A DNA stretch of 64,000 nt. Source: Neisseria canis (lineage in GTDB: Bacteria; Pseudomonadota; Gammaproteobacteria; Burkholderiales; Neisseriaceae). The position numbers and the translations under genes were made by a program. The DNA lies in assembly GCF_900636765.1 (NCBI RefSeq), contig NZ_LR134313.1, forward strand, positions 2,505,390 to 2,569,389. Direction: 5' to 3'. This document shows, in pieces, positions 18,245-27,306 of the stretch (position 1 is its first letter; each line of letters begins with the position of its first letter). The notes beneath the pieces were generated by a model. The model saw nothing but the letters and a program-made list of their open reading frames with translations, did no database searches and was not told where the DNA came from.

Positions 18245-18595
18245 TCACTTAAAGACACCTTGATACATATCAGCCGTAAACCCGCACACACAACGCCCGC
18301 TATGCACCAAAACCGGTCGCTTGATAATGCTCGGTTGCCGAACCATCAGCCCAACCGCCGCATCCCGATTTTCTGCCGCAGCCTTTTCTTCTTCGCCCAA
18401 TTTGCGCCAAGTCGTCCCCCGCTTATTCAGCAAAATATCAAGAGGAACCTCTTCCAGCCATTCTTCAAGCAAAGCCTGCGACGGAGCCGACTTTTTAAAA
18501 TCGACAAATTCATATTCAATACCGTTTTCAGCCAACCATGCGCGGGCCTTTTTAACGGTATCACAATTGGGAATCCCATATAATTTTGTTGCCAT
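18245..18595 (-). CDS. ArsC/Spx-family protein (YffB-like)
   Basis: This 116-residue protein has a thioredoxin-like fold by family. The N-terminus MATKLYGIPNCDTVKKARAW has one active-site cysteine, in NCDTVKKA, and lacks the second of a CxxC pair. RPVL near residue 95 matches the conserved R-P-x-x motif of the ArsC/YffB family. The role of YffB proteins is not well defined; glutathione-dependent reductase activity has been proposed. An in-frame ATG three codons upstream exists, but ATG 18595 is better spaced from an AAAAGATG site and begins the conserved domain. It is convergent with prmB and divergent from the lipoprotein gene. Confidence 0.85.
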   Translation of the reverse strand: MATKLYGIPNCDTVKKARAWLAENGIEYEFVDFKKSAPSQALLEEWLEEVPLDILLNKRGTTWRKLGEEEKAAAENRDAAVGLMVRQPSIIKRPVLVHSGRCVCGFTADMYQGVFK

Positions 18596-18719
18596 AAAAT
18601 ACATCTTTTTTGCGTTTGAACAAAACTATTGTAGCAAAAAACCTTGTTAAAAACCCCCAAAATAACTATTCTTATGCTTTTTAGCCCATAATCAAAAAGC
18701 CTTTTCTCCGGAGAAATTC

Positions 18720-19358
18720 ATGAAAAAAACCACTCTTCTAACCATAGCCGTACTTACTCTCGCCGCATGCTCCGACGGCAGCCAAATCAGCGAATCAGCC
18801 CTGAAAAAAGGCATTGAAGATTTCGCATCCCGCCAAAACGTGTGTATCGCCATGCCGTTAACTATTTTAGATGCAGCAGGCCAACCGCTCCGCAACACAC
18901 TCATCGGAGAGCCTAAACTGACCATCACAAACCGCAACAAGGAAGGCAAACGCATCAATAAAGAAGTTATCGAACAAATGGACATCTTGGTAAACGCCGG
19001 CATCTACCGAGAAGCGGATAAGAAATCGGTTGAACAAAACGATATGCTGGTAAAAACCGTTACCTACGAACTAACGGAAAACGGCATTGCCGCTTTAAGA
19101 CACGGCTCACAAGGGCCTTTGGTATGCGTAGGCAATCTGAAAGTATCCAAAATCAACTGGTTCACCGAACCCACACCAACCAACGGCATGACCGTTTCCA
19201 AAGTTTCTTACCAAGCCGATTTGGTACCTGAAAAATGGATGAAAAAACTATTGAAAACCGATAGCGGCGACTGGAAAAACTTATCAGAACCGCAAGAATA
19301 TACGGCCACAATGGTAAAAACCAACAAAGGCTGGCAGGATCTGCGCCAATTACACTAA
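18720..19358 (+). CDS. Hypothetical lipoprotein
   Basis: The 212-residue product begins with a lipoprotein signal (MKKTTLLTIAVLTLAACSDG, lipobox LAAC, Cys17). The mature part is soluble and has two further cysteines (near residues 41 and 139), one in QNVCIAM and one in LVCVGN, which could form a disulfide. It ends in a compact beta-rich segment (VSYQADLVPEKW… EYTATMVKTNKGWQDL) like other small envelope lipoproteins. A TCCGGAG ribosome binding site lies before the ATG. No family is recognised. It is monocistronic, with a DUS hairpin behind it. Confidence 0.75.
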   Translation: MKKTTLLTIAVLTLAACSDGSQISESALKKGIEDFASRQNVCIAMPLTILDAAGQPLRNTLIGEPKLTITNRNKEGKRINKEVIEQMDILVNAGIYREADKKSVEQNDMLVKTVTYELTENGIAALRHGSQGPLVCVGNLKVSKINWFTEPTPTNGMTVSKVSYQADLVPEKWMKKLLKTDSGDWKNLSEPQEYTATMVKTNKGWQDLRQLH

Positions 19359-19370
19359 TCCAAACACAAT

Positions 19371-19404
19371 AAATGCCTGTCTGCATATTTCAGACAGGCA
19401 TTTT
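19371..19404. terminator. DUS-pair hairpin, one arm changed
   Basis: The left arm is TGCCTGTCTGCA (A to C near its end) and the right arm is canonical. It follows the lipoprotein stop and faces the end of the pilin operon. Confidence 0.65.
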
Positions 19405-19472
19405 GATTATGGAACCAAAAACAAACAGCACTACCCTATTATTTATCAACAATAATACACTTTATTATTTGA

Positions 19473-19931
19473 CTACAAATCACCTAGTGAGGCCTTACAT
19501 TTATTATCATCAACAGGGTCACTTTTTACAGATTCAACATCCTTGCAAAATAGAGCATTACCAAATTGATCTATTCTTACTGAAAATCGATAACCCGTAT
19601 CAATCTTTGGGGTAGCAAAAATGTTTTTACCTGAAGAAGTAATATCATAACGATCACTAACACTTTTATCTACGCTGTTTTGAGCTTTACCTAACCAATT
19701 TTGAAATTCAGCATCGGTAAATTTAGGTTGTACAACCATCTCTTTTTTTATCAAACTTTGAATCTGTATTAAAGCTGCTTTGGCATTTGTAACATGCCCT
19801 CGCTCGATATAACGCACATAAGATGGTATGGCGATGGCAGCTAAGATTGCCAATATTGCTACAGCAATCAACACTTCAATCAGGGTAAAGCCTTGCGCTT
19901 GAATTTTTGAACTCATTAATTTATCCGACAT
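19473..19931 (-). CDS. pilX: Type IV minor pilin, PilX-like
   Basis: This 152-residue prepilin has a 14-residue leader ending in Gly, then the class IVa motif G/FTLIEV with Glu at +5. A hydrophobic helix follows (VLIAVAILAILAAIAIPSYVRY). Two C-terminal cysteines in FCKDVESVKSDPVDDNKC would form the short disulfide loop (D-region). It is last of five minor pilin genes behind dnaB, the place of pilX in N. meningitidis, where PilX promotes pilus-mediated aggregation. Its globular domain is short and could also be PilE-like. The assignment to PilX is by position. A weak ribosome binding site suggests coupling to pilK. Confidence 0.8.
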   Translation of the reverse strand: MSDKLMSSKIQAQGFTLIEVLIAVAILAILAAIAIPSYVRYIERGHVTNAKAALIQIQSLIKKEMVVQPKFTDAEFQNWLGKAQNSVDKSVSDRYDITSSGKNIFATPKIDTGYRFSVRIDQFGNALFCKDVESVKSDPVDDNKCKASLGDL

Positions 19932-19936
19932 AAAAT

Positions 19937-20536
19937 TTAGTTAACGTTATAAACGCCTTCAACATACGATTGCAAGGTTACCGATGTATTAGGGTTTTTA
20001 CCCCATGCGCGTGAAGTTACCCGATAAATTACTCTTATCCCTCCATCCGGCTGCTCCGAAGAGCCTGTTGCTTCTATAATGTAACGTGCCGGCTTGTTTG
20101 CCGAATCGGCCGCAACGGAGTATTGCCGCCCCTCTTCCTCCAAAAACAGTTTACCTTTATTGTCTTTACGCTCCCAAGCATTAATATTTGCACATTCTTT
20201 TGTACTACATGCCTCAAGCGTAAGAGTCCCCATTACTGTAGGAATGGTACCTGCTTGTTGTTGGCCTGCTTCGGCACATAAACCATCTTCGCAATTGGCA
20301 CTAAATTTAGCATCGGTAAAATTAGCTATATCCGTTTCACCCTGTCTTAAGGCCGCTTCTGCAATTGAAAATGCAGCTTTCCTGTCTGCATCATTACTAC
20401 TGATACGCATTTCGGTATTATAAGATTGGGTTGCAGCAATTACTAAAAAAGCAATTACCAACATCATGATCAAAACAATAAACAGCGAAAAGCCTTCTTG
20501 TTTCTGAGGTAAAGCTGTAATTAACGGTTTGCGCAT
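19937..20536 (-). CDS. pilK: Type IV pilus assembly protein PilK (PilX-N domain)
   Basis: This 199-residue protein has the prepilin-like start QKQEGFSLFIVLIMMLVIAF, in which position +5 is not glutamate (FSLFI). That is characteristic of the PilX/GspK-type component. A helical segment with NTEMRISSNDADRKAAFSIA follows, then a globular region with several cysteines (CEDGLC, CSTKEC). It overlaps pilJ by 16 bases. GspK-like minor pilins cap the pilus tip complex and help start fibre assembly. Confidence 0.85.
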   Translation of the reverse strand: MRKPLITALPQKQEGFSLFIVLIMMLVIAFLVIAATQSYNTEMRISSNDADRKAAFSIAEAALRQGETDIANFTDAKFSANCEDGLCAEAGQQQAGTIPTVMGTLTLEACSTKECANINAWERKDNKGKLFLEEEGRQYSVAADSANKPARYIIEATGSSEQPDGGIRVIYRVTSRAWGKNPNTSVTLQSYVEGVYNVN

Positions 20537-21651
20537 CGGTTCCCCCCTCGGATATTCGCATCAATATTGTGAATATATACATTTCCGGCATTTTCTCGAG
20601 AAGCCGCATTTTGCATTGTTTGACCTTCGGCTACCAAATTATTGCCATTCAATACCAATCTGATACTTGCTAGCGGCCTCACCATATCACTTGTTAATTG
20701 CTGTTTAGTAAAACGGAAAGTTTCCGGTACGCTTGCCGGCTTGGCCTCTGTATCTATATCAGGGTTCACCCCCTGACAGTTTTCAGCGTAACCATATAAT
20801 ATACTCATATCATTAATACCGGGAAGCAAGAGCTGCGGCGTTTGCCATTCATTATTTGCACCTAGCTGGATACGATACAAGCCTTGATCTCCGCCATTAG
20901 GTCGGCCTACAACATACACATTGATTATGTATCGGGTCAACGAAACTTGATGTTTAAATTTCGGATCGGTGATTGAAGAATCAAGCGAACCTTGGGTATT
21001 TGTTCTAATATTAATTATTTTCGAATTATTATCTGCTCTATCAATCAGATAAAGTCCAAGTGTATCACACGTACTTACCGCTACAGGCGAGTTATTAACC
21101 AATGTTGCCGCGGTCACATCTCCGTTTGGCTCAATTGTTACATGATTACTCGTTACCTCGGTAATAGCAGGACTACCGTCACCGTACTGAAAAACCAGTG
21201 CGTCTGATTGCGCAGTAAATCCCGAAATCTTCATAACAGAAGCAAAGTCAGCTCGAGCAATACTTTTTACCCCCTCTGAAAGCTCTATTGCATCAGCTGA
21301 ACCCTTAGTTCCAGCAAACAAAAAATTTTGCAACTTATGAATATCTTTATCATTATATTTTGTCCAATCCGGAGAAATTTTAATGTTTTTATTATCCAAA
21401 TTACTTAAATTAAAACAGCCGAAACTTCCGGCCATCCTGGCATCATAAACAATCATATTCGATACATTGCGGATATCCTGTTGAGCATTCAAGCGTGCAA
21501 TAGCCACATCATTTACTTTTCGGGCAGCAAAATAGCCTGAGCCTACTGCAATCATCACAATCATACTCAATAAACTGGCGACCATAAACTCAATTATGGA
21601 AAAACCTTTAGGTTTCGCCGCATATCGACTGGTGTATATCTTTTTTTTCAT
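20521..21651 (-). CDS. pilJ: Type IV minor pilin PilJ (PilW family)
   Basis: The 376-residue product has a 16-residue leader followed by GFSIIEFMVASLLSMIVMIA, with Glu at +5 and a hydrophobic helix. Its long globular part and RNVSNMIVYDARMAGSFGCF region are typical of PilW-type minor pilins (PilJ in Neisseria). Cysteines near residues 98, 195, 293 and 374 may pair. It lies between pilI and pilK in the standard pilHIJK order and overlaps pilK. Confidence 0.88.
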   Translation of the reverse strand: MKKKIYTSRYAAKPKGFSIIEFMVASLLSMIVMIAVGSGYFAARKVNDVAIARLNAQQDIRNVSNMIVYDARMAGSFGCFNLSNLDNKNIKISPDWTKYNDKDIHKLQNFLFAGTKGSADAIELSEGVKSIARADFASVMKISGFTAQSDALVFQYGDGSPAITEVTSNHVTIEPNGDVTAATLVNNSPVAVSTCDTLGLYLIDRADNNSKIINIRTNTQGSLDSSITDPKFKHQVSLTRYIINVYVVGRPNGGDQGLYRIQLGANNEWQTPQLLLPGINDMSILYGYAENCQGVNPDIDTEAKPASVPETFRFTKQQLTSDMVRPLASIRLVLNGNNLVAEGQTMQNAASRENAGNVYIHNIDANIRGGNRCANR

Positions 21652-21660
21652 ATTTATTCT

Positions 21661-22299
21661 TTATTCCGTAACGCGTGCCTGATATGTGTAAACAGCTTTA
21701 CCATCATCAATATTGATACCTCCTGAGACAGCCGCTTTATTTTCGGTATCCATTTGCCATAAAACCTTTACAACGGTATAAGCCCGCCGGTTGGCATTAA
21801 CTCGGCAATTCCAATCAACCATCCCTCTAACAACAGTAGGCTCCCTGTCTTCACTATCCAAACAGATATGTCCGCGCAGTAGAGCAACATCTGGCAAATT
21901 TTCCCCCAAAGTCAACCCAAAATCACATACTTGAGACAAAGCCAAATCTTCCTTGCTAATAACGTTTACCGTATCCAATCTATTGCAATTCGCTGCAATA
22001 CTTTGCAAATTACTCATAGCATTAGCATAATGATTGTAACTTTTCCTATGCCATGTAACGCCTTGTATACCATTATCGGCATCCTCATTAATTTGTTCCC
22101 TATGCAATTCGGGATTCATTAACATACCTTCAATCAGATTCTGGGTAGCTTGGGCAACAATAGTTTGATTTTCAGCTTCCCTCACGCCTGAGACCGTTTT
22201 AAGCTGTGTAGCAAGCAGAACCAAAACACCCAAACCAAGCATCAACATAGACACCAACACCTCAATCAATGTTGCACCTTTTTGCTTCTGAGTAAGCAT
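21661..22299 (-). CDS. pilI: Type IV minor pilin PilI (PilV family)
   Basis: This minor pilin (212 residues from the chosen start) has the prepilin site KG/ATLIEVLVSMLMLGLGVLVL with Glu at +5. The VREAENQTIVAQATQNLIEGM region is typical of PilV/PilI. I start it at ATG 22299, which gives an eight-residue leader and has an AGGCGGAA site upstream. An in-frame ATG at 22350 would give a 25-residue leader, and Neisseria PilI leaders can be long, so this is open. It sits 9 bases before pilJ. Confidence 0.82.
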   Translation of the reverse strand: MLTQKQKGATLIEVLVSMLMLGLGVLVLLATQLKTVSGVREAENQTIVAQATQNLIEGMLMNPELHREQINEDADNGIQGVTWHRKSYNHYANAMSNLQSIAANCNRLDTVNVISKEDLALSQVCDFGLTLGENLPDVALLRGHICLDSEDREPTVVRGMVDWNCRVNANRRAYTVVKVLWQMDTENKAAVSGGINIDDGKAVYTYQARVTE

Positions 22300-22362
22300 T
22301 CTTCCGCCTATTTGAATTTCTATAAGTTGGTTTTTTCTCATTATCTTCATTCTAACAACAGA

Positions 22363-23043
22363 TTAAAAAGTACATTTCTTATTATTGACATCCGTGATTT
22401 CTGATTTCTTACAAGTCTGCAACCTGCCACTTCCATCAAACAAAAGAACTTGTGCTCTGCTTTTTTGTTTATTTTCCGGTTGTTTATCCGTCAAAACAAT
22501 TTTAATGATACTGTTAGCAGGTGAGGGCGTGATAATCCCTTTTTTACCTACCGTATAATTACCCCTGATAAAAGCTCCGTTAGGCATATAACCCGCAGCA
22601 CGTGCTTGCTCTGAACCACTATTCACAGGATTATAGTTTGGTGCAGCATTTAAATTATCAAAAGAAAAAAGAGTGGTATTACGGGACTTAGTATTCAAGA
22701 CAACCGTTCTTAATGGTATATCACCTTTCTTTTCATCATATTTATGATCTTTGTCTTTATCAGCAAATGCTGCATATCCTTCCGGCTCTGAAGTAGCACA
22801 ATAATTATTGGGTTTGCCTGCTTCCGATATATCAACAGGGCAAATATAAACCGGCACACCAATCCTTACGGCTTCTCCTCGCGCAAGTCGGAACAAATTC
22901 GCCATTTGTTCCGCTTTATTCGCGATACGGTGTTCGGCAATCCATTCAGACATATTGGGATAAGCAATCAAAGACATGATGGCCAATATTGAAACCACTA
23001 CCATCAATTCGACTAAGGTAAAACCTTTTTGACTTGAATACAT
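22363..23043 (-). CDS. pilH: Type IV minor pilin PilH (FimT/GspH family)
   Basis: This 226-residue protein begins MYSSQKGFTLVELMVVVSIL, a six-residue leader followed by the canonical prepilin motif with Glu at +5. The mature part has the GspH/FimT pattern (ANLFRLARGEAVRIGVPVYICP) and a C-terminal cysteine pair. The open frame extends to a GTG three codons upstream, but ATG 23043 behind AGGTG gives the normal short leader. First gene of the pilHIJKX cluster, about 150 bases downstream of dnaB, as in N. meningitidis. Confidence 0.88.
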   Translation of the reverse strand: MYSSQKGFTLVELMVVVSILAIMSLIAYPNMSEWIAEHRIANKAEQMANLFRLARGEAVRIGVPVYICPVDISEAGKPNNYCATSEPEGYAAFADKDKDHKYDEKKGDIPLRTVVLNTKSRNTTLFSFDNLNAAPNYNPVNSGSEQARAAGYMPNGAFIRGNYTVGKKGIITPSPANSIIKIVLTDKQPENKQKSRAQVLLFDGSGRLQTCKKSEITDVNNKKCTF

Positions 23044-23198
23044 GAGTAACACCTGATTATTTATTTTCCGGTAATGTGCGTAATCTTATTAAAATTTAGC
23101 TGCTATTTTAAACGATACGTCATCTACTTACCTAATTATTTGCACCGAAATACCGCTTTTTTCTTTATTTCGCCAAAATTTGCAACAAGTGCTGCAGA

Positions 23199-24608
23199 CT
23201 AGTCTTCCATCATCGCCATATCCGGCACGAATGCTGCGTTGTCGAATTTGGTAAACTGACCGGTCCATGTAAGCACCACTTTGCCTACAGGGCCGTTACG
23301 GTTTTTACCGATAATACATTCCGCCAACCCCTTAAACTGGGATTCGGGATTGTAATATTCATCCCGATACATAAACATAATCAAATCCGCATCCTGCTCG
23401 ATCGCACCCGATTCGCGCAGGTCGGACATCATGGGGCGTTTATCGGTACGCTGCTCCACCGTACGGCTCAGTTGCGACAAGGCAATCACAGGAACATGCA
23501 ATTCTTTTGCCAATGATTTCAACGAACGTGAAATTTCCCCCAACTCGGAAGCACGGTTATCGTTGCGACCCGAGCCGGACATCAATTGCAGGTAATCAAT
23601 CACAATCAAACCCAATTTGCCGCCGAACTGCCTTGCCAAGCGCCGCGCGCGCGCGCGCAATTCCAGCGCGGTAAGCCCTGGCGTTTCATCGATAAACATC
23701 GGAGCATCGGAAAGCTTCACAACTGCATCGTTCAAACGCCCCCAATGCTCGTCTTTCAAAGCACCTGTTTTTAAAACGCTTTGATCTAGCCTGCCAATGG
23801 ATCCGAGCATACGCATCACCAATTGTGCGCCCCCCATTTCCATAGAGAACACAGCAACCGGAAGCTTGCTTTCTACGGCCACATATTCCGCAATGTTAAT
23901 TGAGAAGGCGGTTTTACCCATAGACGGTCGCCCTGCTACGATAATTAAATCGCCTCCTTGCAAACCCGAAGTTTTTTTGTCCAAATCTATAAAACCCGTT
24001 GCTACGCCGGTTACTTCATCCGGGTTGTCGCGCGAGTAAAGCAGGTCGATTCTCTCGACCACCTCTTTGAGCAAATCCGGCATATTCAAAAAACCTTGTT
24101 TCGACTTGGCAGTACTTTCGGCAATTTGGAACACTTTATTTTCGGCCTCATCCAGCAGCTGGCCTGCATCGCGGCCTTGCGGATTGTAGGCGCTGCGTGC
24201 AATTTCCGTGCCTACTTCGGCAAGCTGGCGCATTACCGAGCGTTCGCGCACAATTTCCGCATATCGACGGATATTCGCAGCGGAAGGCGTGTTTTGCGCC
24301 AAAGTAACCAAATAGTTGAACCCGCCTGCGTTCTCCAGCTCATCGTTCCGCTCCAATGCTTCCTGAACGGTAATCACATCAGCCGGTCTGCTTTCATTTA
24401 CCAAGCCGGCAATTGCACGGAAAATCAAGCGGTGTTCGTGGCGGTAAAAGTCTTCGCCAGTTACAACATCGGCAACCCTATCCCAAGCCGCATTTTCCAA
24501 CATCAATCCGCCAAGCACCGACTGCTCCGCTTCAACCGAGTGTGGTGGCAGCGATAATGCAGTTACTTCATCATCATGCGAATCAACAGCATAGCCCGGA
24601 TTGTTCAT
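23199..24608 (-). CDS. dnaB: Replicative DNA helicase DnaB
   Basis: The 469-residue protein has an N-terminal primase-interaction domain (PPHSVEAEQSVLGGLM near residue 20), a linker, and a RecA-type helicase domain with Walker A GRPSMGKTAF near 213. Walker B is LIVIDYLQLM near 330, with the downstream SRTVEQR and DLRESGAIEQDAD motifs. This is the ring helicase that unwinds at the fork after loading by DnaA/DnaC-type proteins. TTAAGGAAG precedes the ATG. It is followed by the minor pilin genes, the conserved neisserial order. Confidence 0.97.
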   Translation of the reverse strand: MNNPGYAVDSHDDEVTALSLPPHSVEAEQSVLGGLMLENAAWDRVADVVTGEDFYRHEHRLIFRAIAGLVNESRPADVITVQEALERNDELENAGGFNYLVTLAQNTPSAANIRRYAEIVRERSVMRQLAEVGTEIARSAYNPQGRDAGQLLDEAENKVFQIAESTAKSKQGFLNMPDLLKEVVERIDLLYSRDNPDEVTGVATGFIDLDKKTSGLQGGDLIIVAGRPSMGKTAFSINIAEYVAVESKLPVAVFSMEMGGAQLVMRMLGSIGRLDQSVLKTGALKDEHWGRLNDAVVKLSDAPMFIDETPGLTALELRARARRLARQFGGKLGLIVIDYLQLMSGSGRNDNRASELGEISRSLKSLAKELHVPVIALSQLSRTVEQRTDKRPMMSDLRESGAIEQDADLIMFMYRDEYYNPESQFKGLAECIIGKNRNGPVGKVVLTWTGQFTKFDNAAFVPDMAMMED

Positions 24609-24716
24609 TAAAATCTTCCTTAATTGAAAGCTGGAAACGGAAAGTTTTCATTATATCGCAAATCGCTTATTACCTGATTGGTTGTTTTAAAGCAGTATTA
24701 AAGTAGACCTCAAAGT

Positions 24717-24746
24717 TTTTCAGACAGGCATATGCCTGTCTGAAAA
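24717..24746. terminator. Loop-less DUS palindrome after pgeF
   Basis: Two DUS copies meet head-on in the opposite order to the other hairpins (TTTTCAGACAGGCAT then ATGCCTGTCTGAAAA sharing a central AT), making a 30-bp perfect palindrome with no loop. It lies directly behind the pgeF stop and about 110 bases upstream of dnaB. Confidence 0.7.
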
Positions 24747-24750
24747 CGAG

Positions 24751-25533
24751 TTAATGATCTTGTTCCAGCCAAATAATGCTGGCCATTCTGCCCGTTTGCC
24801 CATCTCTGCGGTAAGAAAAAAAGTTTTCGCGCTCCAACACCGTGCAATGTGAACCGCCGTAAATTTGGGTTACACCTTCTCTTTGTAAAATCAGGCGTGC
24901 CAAATGGTAAATATCGGCCAAATATTTTTCTCCGCCTATGCTCTCAAAGGCATCTTCAGCCTCCGATATCTGACTGCAAAATGCGTCCTTCACTTCACTG
25001 CCCACTTCAAATGCATCAGGGCCGATGGCCGGGCCGAAATATGCCATAATTTCCATCGGATCAACCCGCATAGCGGCAACCGTGTTCTGCAACACACCGC
25101 CGGCCAAACTGCGCCAACCTGCATGCGCGGCGGCAACGACTGCTCCTGCACGGTCGCACAGCAATACAGGCAAACAATCCGCCGTCATCACAACACACGC
25201 CGCACGGCCCGTATCATCTACACAAGCGTCCGCATCCATCATCTTTTGTGCCGCATCGACGGCTCGCACCACATCGGCACCATGAACCTGATTTAAAAAT
25301 ACCAACGGTGCTCCTACATGCTCTTGCACATAAGAACGGTTTTGAGCAACCGCTTCGGGGTTATCCCCCACATGTCCGCCTACGTTCAAGCTGCTAAAAC
25401 AACCGTTGCTTTTACCTCCCTTTCGTGTCGTTATTAAAACCTTTACATTGTCGGGAGCAGGCCAGTCTGCATAAAGAAAATCACCGGAGATGATTTTTTC
25501 ATCAAAAACCTGTTTTAAATTTATATTTTTCAT
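24751..25533 (-). CDS. pgeF: Peptidoglycan editing factor PgeF (laccase-domain protein)
   Basis: The 260-residue multicopper-polyphenol-oxidase-like protein contains FLNQVHGADVV near residue 97, the ADCLPVLLCD segment near 140 and AAHAGWRSLAGG near 155. These supply the conserved His and Cys metal-site residues of the YfiH family. In E. coli the family hydrolyses the amide of UDP-MurNAc-L-Ser so that L-serine is not built into peptidoglycan. Older annotations call it polyphenol oxidase. The start has only a weak ribosome binding site. It is monocistronic, divergent from the acetyltransferase gene. Confidence 0.9.
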   Translation of the reverse strand: MKNINLKQVFDEKIISGDFLYADWPAPDNVKVLITTRKGGKSNGCFSSLNVGGHVGDNPEAVAQNRSYVQEHVGAPLVFLNQVHGADVVRAVDAAQKMMDADACVDDTGRAACVVMTADCLPVLLCDRAGAVVAAAHAGWRSLAGGVLQNTVAAMRVDPMEIMAYFGPAIGPDAFEVGSEVKDAFCSQISEAEDAFESIGGEKYLADIYHLARLILQREGVTQIYGGSHCTVLERENFFSYRRDGQTGRMASIIWLEQDH

Positions 25534-25655
25534 ATTGAACTATCTAAATGAAGGTTTGTCTGGTTTACAAAACCGTAAATCTCGGAAATACAAAACACAA
25601 CGTAATTCGAATTTACAAGATTTCTAAACACTATTATTTGTGAGAGAAACTTCTT

Positions 25656-26126
25656 ATGAAAAGTTTACTTTTACCGTCTACACACTTGATGTTTGTGTAC
25701 CGTATTTCAAATGCGCTTTACCGCAGCAAATTAACGCGACCTTTAAGCTATTTTATCTATTTGATTGGACGCATGGTTTTTTCCAGCGACATCCATCCCG
25801 GAGCTAAAATCGGAAAAGGTTGCAAGTTTGCACACCATTATAATATTACTATCGGCGCCGGCGCAGAAGTGGGCAGCAATTGTAAAATTTTCAACGGTGT
25901 ATCGATTGCCAACGACGGCACTCAGGCCAAAGCCAATGTTTATCCGAAAGTAGGCGATAATGTTATGCTGGGAACAGGTGTCAAACTGATCGGCGGAATA
26001 ACGATAGGCTCGGATTCAGTAGTCGGTGCCAACGCCGTGGTAGTAAAAGATCTCCCTCCCTGTTCTTTGGCAGCAGGCGTTCCGGCAAAAGTATTGCGCA
26101 CGATAGACCGAAGCGAGTTTTACTAA
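25656..26126 (+). CDS. Hexapeptide-repeat acetyltransferase, serine acetyltransferase-like
   Basis: The 156-residue protein has an N-terminal helical part with a hydrophobic patch. From residue 48 a left-handed beta-helix of hexapeptides follows: IHPGAKIGKGCKFAHHYN, ITIGAGAEVGSNCKIFNG, VSIAND, VGDNVMLGTGVKLIGG, ITIGSDSVVGANAVV. The order matches the CysE-like subfamily (catalytic His in AHHYN), but at 156 residues it is much shorter than CysE (~270). Such short forms usually O-acetylate sugars or act in surface polysaccharide synthesis. No glycan genes are nearby. The acceptor is unknown. Confidence 0.8.
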   Translation: MKSLLLPSTHLMFVYRISNALYRSKLTRPLSYFIYLIGRMVFSSDIHPGAKIGKGCKFAHHYNITIGAGAEVGSNCKIFNGVSIANDGTQAKANVYPKVGDNVMLGTGVKLIGGITIGSDSVVGANAVVVKDLPPCSLAAGVPAKVLRTIDRSEFY

Positions 26127-26140
26127 AAAAGCAAAAATAA

Positions 26141-26164
26141 AAAGCAGTGTTTACGCACTGCTTT
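26141..26164. terminator. Bidirectional intrinsic terminator
   Basis: A nine-bp stem (AAAGCAGTG / CACTGCTTT) with T-runs on both strands lies between the convergent acetyltransferase and rluD genes. It is one of the few terminators here not made from DUS copies. Confidence 0.85.
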
Positions 26165-26184
26165 TTATTTTTCCGCGACTCATT

Positions 26185-27306
26185 TCATTCCTTTACATAA
26201 ACCACTTCAACATCATAATCATCTTCATTCCAATCATCATCGTCCTGCTCACCCACTTTTTCCAGCCATTCCTCTTCACTGCTCAAAGAAGAATCCAAGC
26301 CGCTTTCCAAGCGCAATACCGACAACAAATGATACATATCCTGAGGCAACGGCGCTTTAAACGACACGGTTTCACCAGTTTTCGGATGTTTAAAGCTCAA
26401 ACTATGGGCATGCAAAGCCTGCCGGTTCAAATCTTTTACCGCCTCCTTTACCGCAGCCGAGCATTGGTGGCGCGGATTGCCGTACACCGGATCACCTGCC
26501 AGCGGATGGTTGGCCTCACGCATATGGACACGGATCTGGTGGGTACGCCCCGTTTCCAATGCACATTCTATATAACTGTGCGCGCCATACCGCTCCAATA
26601 CTTTCACATGAGTTACCGCTTCTTTCCCGCCAAACTTCACCGCTGCCATTTTTAAGCGGTTATGCGGATCACGACCGATCAGGGTTTCGATTTTACCGTC
26701 AAAAGGCACGATGCCGTTAGCCACGGCACGGTAAATCCGTTTCACACTGCGCTCTTGAAGCTGCTTTACCAAATCGTTTTGCGCCGGTAAAGTTTTCGCC
26801 ACCACCATCAAACCGCTGGTATCTTTGTCCAACCTGTGCACAATCCCCGCACGCGGCACCTGCGTCAAGTCAGGACAATGCGCCAAAAGCCCGTTAAGCA
26901 GCGTGCCCGACCAATTTCCTGCCGCCGGATGCACCACCAAACCGGCAGGCTTATTCAACACAATGACCGTATCGTCCTCATAAACAATGTCCAAATCCAT
27001 CGGTTCCGGCATAAAGACGGCATTCTCATCGCTTTGCTGAATTTCCACCACCAGCTCTTCGCCACCGATTAATTTATCTTTCGGCTGCGTCGCTTTGCCG
27101 TTCACAGAAACTGCGCCTTCTTTGATCCAGCTGCTCAGGCGGCTGCGGGAATAATCGGGTAACAGTTTCGCCAAAGCAGCATCAAGCCGCATGCCCGCCA
27201 AATCGACCGGTATCACTAAATTTATGAAACTTTCTGCATTAGGGGCTGCCGAAAACTCCAAATCATCGCTATAATCGGCTTCGTTATCCAAGGAAATATT
27301 TTGCAT
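26185..27306 (-). CDS. rluD: 23S rRNA pseudouridine synthase RluD
   Basis: This 373-residue enzyme has an S4 RNA-binding domain (MRLDAALAKLLPDYSRSRLS from about residue 40) followed by the RluA-family catalytic domain with HRLDKDTSGLMVVAK, whose Asp is the catalytic residue. RluD makes the three pseudouridines of helix 69 of 23S rRNA. The C-terminal tail is strongly acidic (DDDWNEDDYDVEVVYV). The open frame runs on to 27411, but ATG 27306 fits family length. Its start shares bases with the divergent bamD start (CATG), the classic rluD-comL arrangement. Confidence 0.9.
   Translation of the reverse strand: MQNISLDNEADYSDDLEFSAAPNAESFINLVIPVDLAGMRLDAALAKLLPDYSRSRLSSWIKEGAVSVNGKATQPKDKLIGGEELVVEIQQSDENAVFMPEPMDLDIVYEDDTVIVLNKPAGLVVHPAAGNWSGTLLNGLLAHCPDLTQVPRAGIVHRLDKDTSGLMVVAKTLPAQNDLVKQLQERSVKRIYRAVANGIVPFDGKIETLIGRDPHNRLKMAAVKFGGKEAVTHVKVLERYGAHSYIECALETGRTHQIRVHMREANHPLAGDPVYGNPRHQCSAAVKEAVKDLNRQALHAHSLSFKHPKTGETVSFKAPLPQDMYHLLSVLRLESGLDSSLSSEEEWLEKVGEQDDDDWNEDDYDVEVVYVKE

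Noticed and set aside
18155..18583. 142-codon frame opposite the ArsC-like gene
   Set aside because: It is antisense to a conserved protein and starts in the decayed repeat, with no ribosome binding site.
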